Source: Polynucleobacter victoriensis
Lineage (GTDB): Bacteria > Pseudomonadota > Gammaproteobacteria > Burkholderiales > Burkholderiaceae
DNA: 64,000 nt
Reading direction: 5' to 3'
Assembly: GCF_900187875.1 (NCBI RefSeq)
Contig: NZ_FYEX01000001.1
Location: 992,001 to 1,056,000, forward strand
Of the stretch, positions 57,438-64,000 are shown piece after piece; within the stretch, counting starts at the first letter, position 1, and the number at the start of each line of letters is the position of its first letter. The translations under genes and the position numbers were made by a program. A model generated the notes under the pieces. It was not told the DNA's origin. It saw only the letters and a program-made list of their open reading frames with translations, and made no database searches.

Positions 57438-57866
57438 ATGAAAACTTTCTCAGCAAAACCGCATGAGGTGAAGCGTGAGTGGTTCGTGATTGACGCTACG
57501 GACAAAGTCCTCGGTCGTGTCGCCAGTGAAGTGGCACACCGTCTACGCGGCAAGCACAAGCCAGAATTCACCCCACACGTTGATACAGGCGACTTTATCG
57601 TCATTATTAATGCTTCTAAGTTGCGCGTGACTGGCACTAAGGGCTTGAATAAAAAATACTACACGCACAGTGGCTATCCTGGCGGCATCTACGAAACTAA
57701 CTTCGACAAGATGCAAGCTCGTTTCCCTGGTCGTGCTCTCGAGAAGGCTGTTAAAGGCATGTTGCCTAAAGGCCCACTTGGCTATGCAATGATCAAGAAA
57801 TTGAAAGTTTATGCAGAAGCTGACCACCCACACGCGGCTCAACAGCCAAGCGTTCTTGAGATCTAA
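57438..57866 (+). CDS. rplM: 50S ribosomal protein L13
   Basis: 142 residues, the normal length. It begins MKTFSAKPHEVKREWFVIDATDKVLGR, and the L13 signature MLPKGPLGYAMIKKLKVYAEADHPH is present. It is an early assembly protein of the large subunit. AAGGTAA precedes the ATG. It is followed by rpsI after 9 nt, the universal L13-S9 operon. Confidence 0.98.
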   Translation: MKTFSAKPHEVKREWFVIDATDKVLGRVASEVAHRLRGKHKPEFTPHVDTGDFIVIINASKLRVTGTKGLNKKYYTHSGYPGGIYETNFDKMQARFPGRALEKAVKGMLPKGPLGYAMIKKLKVYAEADHPHAAQQPSVLEI

Positions 57867-57875
57867 GGAGCCGAT

Positions 57876-58268
57876 ATGATTGGAAACTGGAACTATGGTA
57901 CTGGCCGTCGTAAGAGCTCAGTAGCCCGCGTATTCATCAAGGCTGGTAAAGGTGAAATTCTTGTAAACGGCAAGCCAATTGCTGAATACTTTGCTCGTGA
58001 AACATCACGCATGATCGTTCGTCAGCCTTTAGAGTTGACTAATCACGGTACAACATTTGACATTAAAGTAAACGTGTCAGGTGGTGGTGAGACAGGTCAA
58101 GCTGGTGCGGTTCGTCACGGTGTGACACGTGCTTTGATCGACTACGATGCAGCATTGAAGCCAACGCTATCTAAAGCAGGTTTCGTAACACGTGATGCTC
58201 GTGAAGTTGAACGTAAAAAAGTTGGTTTGCATGGCGCGCGTCGTCGCAAACAGTTCAGCAAACGTTAA
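57876..58268 (+). CDS. rpsI: 30S ribosomal protein S9
   Basis: 130 residues ending with the conserved basic tail GARRRKQFSKR that reaches the decoding site. YGTGRRKSSVARVFIKAGKG and SGGGETGQAGAVRHGVTRAL are typical. AAGGAG lies before the ATG. It ends the rplM-rpsI operon and is followed by an intrinsic terminator. Confidence 0.98.
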   Translation: MIGNWNYGTGRRKSSVARVFIKAGKGEILVNGKPIAEYFARETSRMIVRQPLELTNHGTTFDIKVNVSGGGETGQAGAVRHGVTRALIDYDAALKPTLSKAGFVTRDAREVERKKVGLHGARRRKQFSKR

Positions 58269-58287
58269 TTTTTTTTGCTGTTCTACG

Positions 58288-58313
58288 AAAAGCCGCGCAC
58301 TGCGCGGCTTTTT
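58288..58313 (+). terminator. Intrinsic terminator of rplM-rpsI
   Basis: AAAAGCCGCG and CGCGGCTTTTT form a GC-rich stem with loop CACTG, ending in a T tract, 20 nt after the rpsI stop. Confidence 0.9.
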
Positions 58314-58319
58314 CTTTTC

Positions 58320-58325
58320 TACAAT
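58320..58325 (+). promoter_or_regulatory. -10 element of argC
   Basis: TACAAT follows the rpsI terminator directly, in the same arrangement as the rplM -10 (T tract, then CTACAATAG). The predicted leader is about 15 nt and contains the GGAGG ribosome binding site. The -35 would overlap the terminator stem. Confidence 0.4.
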
Positions 58326-58345
58326 AGCGATATTGGAGGATTTAA

Positions 58346-59404
58346 ATGATCAAAGTTGGCATTGTTGGTGGAACGGGCTATACAGGCGTTGAGTTACTGC
58401 GTTTGTTATCACAGCACCCAAAGGTTCAGTTAACGGCTATAACGTCTCGTAAAGAGGCGGGAATGCCTGTGGCTGAGATGTTCCCATCTCTGAGGGGTAG
58501 GGTTGATTTATGCTTTACGACGCCAGAAGAGGCCAAATTAACAGAGTGTGATGCTGTTTTTTTTGCAACACCACATGGCGTTGCTATGGCTCAAGCTAAA
58601 GAACTTCTTGCCGCTGGTGTGAAGGTATTAGATTTAGCTGCGGATTTTCGCCTTAAAGATACGGCAGAGTTTGAAAAATGGTATGGAATGCCACATGCCT
58701 GCCCTGAGATCTTGGCAGAAGCTGTATATGGCTTGGCTGAAATTAATCGTGAAGCCATTAAGAAAGCAAGAGTCGTGGGTTTGGCAGGTTGTTACCCAAC
58801 CTCTGTTCAGTTAGGTTATGCACCATTGTTATCACCGAAATCAACGGGTGGCAAAAACCTAGTTGATTTGAGTACTTTAATTTCTGATTCAAAATCAGGT
58901 GTTTCTGGGGCTGGCCGCAAAGCTGAGGTGGGCACTTTATTAGCTGAAGCCGGTGATAACTTTAAAGCGTATGGTGTTAAAGGCCACAGGCACCATCCTG
59001 AAATTTGTCAGGGTTTATCGGCGATTGCTGGTGGTAAACCGGTGGGGCTAACTTTTGTACCTCATTTAACACCCATGATCAGAGGTATTCATTCAACTTT
59101 GTATGCCAGAATTCTTCCCGAGGGCAAGGATGTTGACTATCAAGCCCTATTTGAGAAGTTTTATGAGGGTGAGCCGTTTGTTGACGTAATGCCAGCTGGC
59201 AGCACACCAGAGACTCGCTCGGTGAGAGGTAGTAATGCTCTTAGGATTGCAGTACACCGCCCTCAAGGTGGCGATATGTTGGTAATTTTGGTGGTTGAGG
59301 ATAACCTCGTTAAGGGGGCATCCGGACAAGGCGTTCAGTGTTTGAACCTCATGTTTGGCTTGCCAGAAAATACGGGATTAACCCACATCGCATTATTGCC
59401 ATAA
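58346..59404 (+). CDS. argC: N-acetyl-gamma-glutamyl-phosphate reductase
   Basis: 352 residues, the long ArgC type. The nucleotide motif is VGIVGGTGYTGVELLRLL, the catalytic Cys lies in LAGCYPTSVQLG, and the active-site His region is KGHRHHPEI. It reduces acetylglutamyl phosphate to the semialdehyde in arginine synthesis. A strong GGAGG precedes the ATG. It is followed by erpA with a 65-bp gap holding a separate TACAAT (59436-59441). Confidence 0.97.
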   Translation: MIKVGIVGGTGYTGVELLRLLSQHPKVQLTAITSRKEAGMPVAEMFPSLRGRVDLCFTTPEEAKLTECDAVFFATPHGVAMAQAKELLAAGVKVLDLAADFRLKDTAEFEKWYGMPHACPEILAEAVYGLAEINREAIKKARVVGLAGCYPTSVQLGYAPLLSPKSTGGKNLVDLSTLISDSKSGVSGAGRKAEVGTLLAEAGDNFKAYGVKGHRHHPEICQGLSAIAGGKPVGLTFVPHLTPMIRGIHSTLYARILPEGKDVDYQALFEKFYEGEPFVDVMPAGSTPETRSVRGSNALRIAVHRPQGGDMLVILVVEDNLVKGASGQGVQCLNLMFGLPENTGLTHIALLP

Positions 59405-59435
59405 AGCCCCTACAGTAAATATTGGAATTGAGGCA

Positions 59436-59441
59436 TACAAT
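59436..59441 (+). promoter_or_regulatory. -10 element of erpA
   Basis: TACAAT in the argC-erpA gap would start a leader of about 22 nt carrying AAGGAG before the ATG at 59470. No clear -35 was found. Confidence 0.35.
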
Positions 59442-59469
59442 ATTAGTTATGTAACAAAAGGAGTCCAAG

Positions 59470-59844
59470 ATGACCGCTACACAAACAACACAAGCAACAG
59501 ATAATTTAGAGCCACCAATGCCACTTATCTTTACAGATAGTGCTGTAGCAAAAGTGGCAGATTTGATTGCAGAAGAAGGCAACCCAGATTTGAAATTGCG
59601 CGTATTCGTGCAAGGTGGTGGTTGTTCAGGTTTTCAGTATGGTTTCACATTTGATGAAGCTGTTAATGAAGACGACACATTGGTAACCAAAGGTAATGTG
59701 ACTTTGTTGATTGATTCAATGAGCTTCCAATATTTGGTTGGCGCAGAGATTGATTACAAAGAAGATATCAACGGTTCTCAATTCGTGATTAAAAATCCTA
59801 ATGCCACAACAACATGTGGTTGCGGATCTTCTTTCTCAGCCTAA
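59470..59844 (+). CDS. erpA: Iron-sulfur cluster insertion protein ErpA
   Basis: 124 residues of the A-type carrier family. The three cluster cysteines are present: GGGCSGFQYGF and the C-terminal TTCGCGSSFSA. ErpA delivers Fe-S clusters to respiratory and isoprenoid enzymes. An AAGGAG site precedes the ATG. Its stop directly abuts the stop of the convergent anmK with no terminator between. Confidence 0.95.
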   Translation: MTATQTTQATDNLEPPMPLIFTDSAVAKVADLIAEEGNPDLKLRVFVQGGGCSGFQYGFTFDEAVNEDDTLVTKGNVTLLIDSMSFQYLVGAEIDYKEDINGSQFVIKNPNATTTCGCGSSFSA

Positions 59845-60963
59845 TTAAGCGGGGTAGCAAGCGCCCAACGGGCGCAGACCTCTAGCACCAGTAACAGCCG
59901 GCATATTTGCTGGCTGTTTTTCTTTGTGCGCCCAAGCCAGCCAAGCAAATGCGGCTGCTTCAACTGCTTGTGGATCAATGCCTTCTGTTGCTGTACTTTG
60001 AAAGCCTGCGCTTGGAATCCACGAGCAGATTCTTTTTAGGGAATTAATCAAGGCTGTATTTTTAATACCACCCCCACAAATCAAGAGGCGTTTTGTTTCT
60101 GGGGCATATTCCTTCAAAGCTTGAGCAATCGATTGAGCTGTGAGCATTAACAAACTTGCTTGAACGTCTTGTGGGTTAGCTTTACTGCTACCAGTTTGCT
60201 CTAGATGATGCTTGAGCCAGGTAGGATTAAAAAGGTCGCGTCCTGTGCTCTTAGGCGCTCTTTTTGCAAAATACTGATCAGCTAGCATGCTATTTACTAA
60301 CTTTTCAATGGGCTGACCTTGCTCTGCCCATTGACCACCATCATCATAGGCCTTGCCTAGGGAGTGATTAGTCCAGTAGTCCATTAGGGCGTTACCTGGA
60401 CCGCAGTCAAAACCAATGATCTTGTTGGAAATCAGGCTCAGATTTGCAATGCCGCCGATATTAAGTATGGCAACAGGTTGATCGCTTGAAAATTGAGTTG
60501 CATGAAAGGCCGGGACTAATGGAGCGCCTTGTCCGCCAGCGGCAATGTCCCTACTTCGAAAATCTGCAATCACATCGATATTGGATAGTTCTGCCAATAA
60601 TGCAGGATTGAGTGACTGCTTGGTATATCCAATGCCATCATGTAATTGAGGTTGATGTCGAATGGTTTGTCCGTGAGCTCCAACCGCTTGGATTTCTGAT
60701 GCTTCAAGCTTAGATTTTTTGAGTATTTCCGTGACTGCTAGGTGATAGTGGTGTGCCAATTGATTGGCTGCTAGGGCCTCAATATGTAGCTCATTATCAC
60801 TAGGCGCTTGGAGTTTGAAGTATGTTTCCTGAAGATTTTTGTCCATTGGCACTTCAACGTGCAGCAAAATTTTGGTTTTCCCGGATTTAGGAATCTCAGC
60901 TAAAACGGCATCTATTCCATCCATGCTCGTTCCGGACATAATGCCAATATAGTAATTCTTCAT
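59845..60963 (-). CDS. anmK: Anhydro-N-acetylmuramic acid kinase
   Basis: About 372 residues, the usual length. The ATP-binding IGIMSGTSMDGIDAVL opens the protein, and VGAHGQTIRHQP, DVIADFRSRDIAAGGQGAPLVP (in part), FDCGPGNALMD and LLICGGGIKNTALI follow. It phosphorylates recycled anhydroMurNAc to MurNAc 6-phosphate. The frame is open to 61224 but this would overlap tyrS by 200 nt; ATG 60963 at MKNYYIG is the natural start. It is divergent from tyrS. Confidence 0.95.
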   Translation of the reverse strand: MKNYYIGIMSGTSMDGIDAVLAEIPKSGKTKILLHVEVPMDKNLQETYFKLQAPSDNELHIEALAANQLAHHYHLAVTEILKKSKLEASEIQAVGAHGQTIRHQPQLHDGIGYTKQSLNPALLAELSNIDVIADFRSRDIAAGGQGAPLVPAFHATQFSSDQPVAILNIGGIANLSLISNKIIGFDCGPGNALMDYWTNHSLGKAYDDGGQWAEQGQPIEKLVNSMLADQYFAKRAPKSTGRDLFNPTWLKHHLEQTGSSKANPQDVQASLLMLTAQSIAQALKEYAPETKRLLICGGGIKNTALINSLKRICSWIPSAGFQSTATEGIDPQAVEAAAFAWLAWAHKEKQPANMPAVTGARGLRPLGACYPA

Positions 60964-61024
60964 AGGGTTGACTCTTAAGTGATGCGACAATGATGTTCTA
61001 GGAAATAAATGTAACCGATAGATT

Positions 61025-62272
61025 ATGTCTTTAGCTAACGAGAATAAAACAGAACAAGTTAAATATCCAATTACAGACCGTGTTTTGGAGTCTTTAGCCG
61101 TCACCAAGCGTGGTTGCGAGGAATTATTGGTGGAAGCGGAGTGGGTTTCTAAATTGGCCCGTAGTGAGGCTACAAAAACCCCGTTAAGGATTAAGTTAGG
61201 CTTAGATCCTACTGCCCCTGACATTCATTTGGGTCATACAGTTGTTTTGAACAAGATGCGTCAGTTGCAGGATTTGGGCCATACGGTCATTTTCTTGATT
61301 GGCGACTTTACCAGCATGATTGGTGACCCTTCAGGAAGGAATGCAACTCGTCCGCCTCTGACTAAAGAAGAAATTGCAGTTAATGCTCAGACTTACTATC
61401 AGCAGGCAAGTTTAGTTTTAGACCCATCTAAAACTGAAGTGAGATACAACAGTGAGTGGTGCGATCCTTTAGGCGCTAGAGGCATGATTCAGTTGGCGGC
61501 AAAATATACCGTTGCCCGCATGTTAGAACGTGATGATTTTACGAAGCGTTATAAGGGTGGTATCCCAATTTCTGTTCATGAGTTTTTATACCCGTTAATG
61601 CAAGGTTATGACTCGGTTGCGCTAAAGAGTGATTTGGAGTTGGGTGGTACGGATCAGAAGTTCAATTTACTTGTGGGTCGTGAGTTGCAAAAAGAGTATG
61701 GTCAAGAAGCTCAATGTATCTTGACGATGCCCTTGTTGGTTGGCACTGATGGTGTCGACAAGATGAGTAAGTCTAAGAATAACTACATTGGTATTAGTGA
61801 AGCGCCTAATGATATGTTTGGCAAGTTAATGAGTATTTCTGATGATTTGATGTGGAGTTATTTCACGCTCTTATCGTTTAAGCCACTTGCTGAAATTGCT
61901 AAGATGAAAGAAGAGGTAGCATCTGGGCGCAATCCTAGAGACTTTAAGGTTGCATTAGGTCAAGAGATTGTGGCGAGATTCCATAGTTCTGCCGCAGCAG
62001 AAAAATCTTTAGAGGACTTTAATCACCGCGCAAAAGGTGGTGTTCCTGACGATATTCCAGAGGTGACATTAACTGGTGCACCATTGGGTATTGGACAGTT
62101 ACTGAAGCAGGCTAACTTGGTTCCAAGTACATCTGAAGCGATGCGTAATTTAGAACAGGGCGGAGTAAAAATTGACGGCACTACTGTTAGTGATAAGTCC
62201 CTGAAAGTTGAAGCTGGCACATTTGTTATTCAGGTTGGCAAACGTAGATTTGCAAAAATCACGCTTTCTTAA
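61025..62272 (+). CDS. tyrS: Tyrosyl-tRNA synthetase (type 2)
   Basis: 415 residues. Class I motifs are APDIHLGHTVVLNKM (HIGH equivalent) and KMSKSKNN. A C-terminal S4 RNA-binding domain (EAMRNLEQGGVKIDG, about residues 350-415) is present. The HLGH form and length agree with the TyrS type 2 subfamily common in betaproteobacteria. It charges tRNA-Tyr. It is divergent from anmK and 6 nt from the next gene. Confidence 0.97.
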   Translation: MSLANENKTEQVKYPITDRVLESLAVTKRGCEELLVEAEWVSKLARSEATKTPLRIKLGLDPTAPDIHLGHTVVLNKMRQLQDLGHTVIFLIGDFTSMIGDPSGRNATRPPLTKEEIAVNAQTYYQQASLVLDPSKTEVRYNSEWCDPLGARGMIQLAAKYTVARMLERDDFTKRYKGGIPISVHEFLYPLMQGYDSVALKSDLELGGTDQKFNLLVGRELQKEYGQEAQCILTMPLLVGTDGVDKMSKSKNNYIGISEAPNDMFGKLMSISDDLMWSYFTLLSFKPLAEIAKMKEEVASGRNPRDFKVALGQEIVARFHSSAAAEKSLEDFNHRAKGGVPDDIPEVTLTGAPLGIGQLLKQANLVPSTSEAMRNLEQGGVKIDGTTVSDKSLKVEAGTFVIQVGKRRFAKITLS

Positions 62273-62278
62273 GCAAGT

Positions 62279-62938
62279 ATGACGATTGTTTATTTAATTC
62301 GCCATGGCGAAACAATGTGGAATCGTGAAAAGCGATTGCAAGGTCATATTGATATTGGTTTAAATGATGCTGGTTTTTGGCAAGCTGAATGCTTGGCTAG
62401 ACATATGGCTGGTAAAAATTTGGCTGCTGTTATTTCTAGTGATTTAAGTCGAGCCATTGATACTGCTAAACCAATTGCTGAGCATCATGAGCTCGATTTA
62501 ATCTTTGATCCTGCGTTACGTGAGAGGCATTACGGCATCATGCAGGGTTTAAGCCATCAAGAGATTGCAGAGAACCATCCGCGCAATCATGCGGCTTGGA
62601 AAAACCGAGAAGTAGATTTTCAACCTGAGTCTGGTGAAAGTTTGCAGCAGTTTTATGACCGGGTAGTTGATGCTGTTAAGCATTGGGCTGATGCCTATCC
62701 TGATCAGGAGATTGCTGTAGTGGCTCATGGTGGTGTGCTTGATTGTTTAAATCGAGCTGCGACCAACAAAACGCTTGCGCAGGCACGAGATTTTGAAATT
62801 CTTAATGCGAGCTTAAATACACTAAGCTATAAAAATGGACGTTTTGAGTTAATTAAGTGGGGTGATGTGAGTCACCTAGAGAGCTCAACTGGTCAGCTTA
62901 ATAAATCTTTAGACGAGGTTGATGGTAGTCCAAGGTGA
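62279..62938 (+). CDS. Histidine phosphatase (phosphoglycerate mutase-like) family protein
   Basis: 219 residues. The phosphohistidine motif RHGETMWN opens the protein, followed by QGHIDIGLNDAG, SSDLSRAIDTA, LRERHYGIMQG and the second catalytic His in VVAHGGVLDCL. Members include cofactor-dependent mutases and phosphatases such as GpmB and CobC; the substrate is not visible here. Its 3' end overlaps the convergent ruvB by 46 nt. It lies 6 nt after tyrS. Confidence 0.9.
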   Translation: MTIVYLIRHGETMWNREKRLQGHIDIGLNDAGFWQAECLARHMAGKNLAAVISSDLSRAIDTAKPIAEHHELDLIFDPALRERHYGIMQGLSHQEIAENHPRNHAAWKNREVDFQPESGESLQQFYDRVVDAVKHWADAYPDQEIAVVAHGGVLDCLNRAATNKTLAQARDFEILNASLNTLSYKNGRFELIKWGDVSHLESSTGQLNKSLDEVDGSPR

Positions 62939-63951
62939 GCATAAGCTAAAGCTGTAGCTACTCTGCCGCGAGGTGTTCTTTGTAAGAACCCTTGTTGAAT
63001 CAAATAAGGCTCAATAACATCCTCAATTGTTTCTCTCTCTTCGCTAATGGCGGAGGCGAGGTTATCCACGCCTACTGGGCCGCCATCAAATTTATGGACA
63101 ATGGCTTCTAATAGCTTTCTATCCATAACATCAAAACCTACTGCATCTACATCTAGCATTGATAGGGCTGCATCAGCAATTGATTGCGTAATTTGACCAT
63201 TGGCTTTGACTTCAGCATAGTCTCTGACCCGCCTTAATAGGCGGTTAGCAATTCTTGGTGTGCCACGAGATCGTTTAGCGATTTCTAGGGCGCCACCATC
63301 ATCTAACCCAGCATTTAGTAAATTAGCAGAGCGTTTTACAATCAATGACAACTCTTCAACTGTGTAGAACTCTAAGCGCGCAACAATACCAAATCGGTCT
63401 CTGAGTGGATTGGTGAGCATTCCTGCGCGTGTTGTTGCACCGATTAGGGTAAATGGCTTTAAATCTAGTTTCACGCTTCTGGCAGCTGGGCCATCGCCAA
63501 TCATGATGTCAATCGCGTAATCCTCAAGTGCTGGGTACAGAATTTCTTCTACAACTGGAGATAGTCTATGAATCTCGTCAATGAATAAAACATCATTAGC
63601 TTCAAGATTGGTAAGGAGTGCGGCTAAGTCACCAGGGCGATCTAGCACTGGCCCACTCGTTTGACGTAGGTTGACACCCATCTCTCTGGCAATAATATGA
63701 GCCAGAGTGGTTTTACCTAATCCAGGAGGGCCAAATAAAAGCACATGATCGAGAGCTTCCTGTCTTTGTTTAGCTGCTGATATAAAAATTTCTAGTTGGC
63801 CACGAGCTTTTTTCTGACCAACATACTCTTCTAATTGTTTGGGTCGTAGCGCTCGCTCTAATGCATTGTCATCAGTGCTTGCGGCTGCTGTAACCAAGCG
63901 TTCTTCTTGGTTGTTTGCCGAAGGGGTGATGTCGTCAGTTTTTATCGCCAT
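62893..63951 (-). CDS. ruvB: Holliday junction branch-migration ATPase RuvB
   Basis: 352 residues. Walker A GPPGLGKTTLAHIIARE, Walker B VLFIDEIHRLS, sensor I GATTRAGMLTNPLRDRFG and the C-terminal winged-helix (FLQRTPRGRVATALAY) are intact. It drives branch migration with RuvA. Its last 15 codons overlap the histidine phosphatase gene on the opposite strand. The upstream 49 bp (63952-64000) show no gene and no LexA-like site; ruvA may lie outside. Confidence 0.97.
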   Translation of the reverse strand: MAIKTDDITPSANNQEERLVTAAASTDDNALERALRPKQLEEYVGQKKARGQLEIFISAAKQRQEALDHVLLFGPPGLGKTTLAHIIAREMGVNLRQTSGPVLDRPGDLAALLTNLEANDVLFIDEIHRLSPVVEEILYPALEDYAIDIMIGDGPAARSVKLDLKPFTLIGATTRAGMLTNPLRDRFGIVARLEFYTVEELSLIVKRSANLLNAGLDDGGALEIAKRSRGTPRIANRLLRRVRDYAEVKANGQITQSIADAALSMLDVDAVGFDVMDRKLLEAIVHKFDGGPVGVDNLASAISEERETIEDVIEPYLIQQGFLQRTPRGRVATALAYAHLGLPSTSSKDLLS

Positions 63952-64000
63952 GAGTAGAGTTTATTACTATTTGGACAATCTACTTACGCTTTAGATAAGG

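Noticed and set aside
60964..61224. Long N-terminal extension of anmK to 61224
   Set aside because: It would overlap tyrS by 200 nt and adds sequence unlike AnmK. The conserved start MKNYYIGIMSG lies at 60963.
1..64000. CRISPR arrays, insertion sequences, prophage or integrative elements
   Set aside because: No direct-repeat arrays, transposase or integrase genes, or terminal inverted repeats were seen; gene order is that of a conserved chromosome.

Overview
The window is ordinary bacterial chromosome from a betaproteobacterium of the order Burkholderiales. It is A+T-rich (roughly 40-45% G+C by eye) and very compact, and a Polynucleobacter-like freshwater Burkholderiaceae fits best. The evidence is gene order and family type: ctaC-ctaD-ctaG-ctaE followed by surf1-ctaA-ctaB-sco; kdsD-kdsC-lptC-lptA-lptB-rpoN-hpf-ptsN-hprK-rapZ; ispE-tRNA(Gln)-prs-rplY-pth; the DUF3683 FAD/Fe-S giant protein; and ubiE-tim44-ubiJ-ubiB. 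The genus is inferred, not proven. I see no insertion sequences, prophage, CRISPR array or toxin-antitoxin genes.

Layout. 1-1982: the tail of a probable gpsA, then trmL and comF, with a divergent BioC-like methyltransferase whose SAM motif is degenerate. 2053-11076: a complete aa3/caa3-type cytochrome c oxidase locus, with structural subunits, copper chaperones (CtaG, Sco), heme A synthesis (CtaA, CtaB), Surf1 and small membrane proteins. 11091-17030: rpoH behind a perfect CIRCE operator, ftsY, an M16 peptidase pair, rsmD, coaD and a ferredoxin. 17031-21836: pth, rplY, prs, tRNA-Gln, ispE and a TPR-LolB fusion. 21872-31339: mutM and mutY, then on the minus strand rapZ, hprK, ptsN, hpf, rpoN, the Lpt export genes and KDO synthesis genes. 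31363-39756: uvrA, an MFS transporter, ssb, queF, a 5'-nucleotidase, ilvA and a YqaA-type membrane protein. 39852-48597: the giant FAD/Fe-S oxidoreductase and the ubiquinone genes. 48606-56639: aspS, nudB, clsB, an Atm1-type ABC exporter, glycerate kinase, pyrC and rnpB. 56638-64000: an OsmC protein, a candidate small RNA, rplM-rpsI, argC, erpA, anmK, tyrS, a histidine phosphatase and ruvB.

Functionally the window is housekeeping: aerobic respiration (oxidase plus ubiquinone), outer-membrane biogenesis (KDO, Lpt, LolB), nitrogen-PTS style regulation (RpoN, PtsN, HprK, RapZ), translation and DNA repair.

The most interesting signals are: (1) a perfect CIRCE inverted repeat just upstream of rpoH; (2) an independent promoter, CU-rich anti-Shine-Dalgarno segment, hairpin and intrinsic terminator at 57155-57293 that look like an unannotated small RNA; (3) LolB fused to a TPR protein with loss of its lipoprotein signal; (4) an expanded Fe-S loop in MutY; (5) many genes with a -10-like hexamer only 6-11 nt before the ATG, suggesting widespread leaderless transcripts; (6) a BioC-like protein without a normal SAM motif I; (7) an FNR-like site on the -35 of the oxidase promoter.
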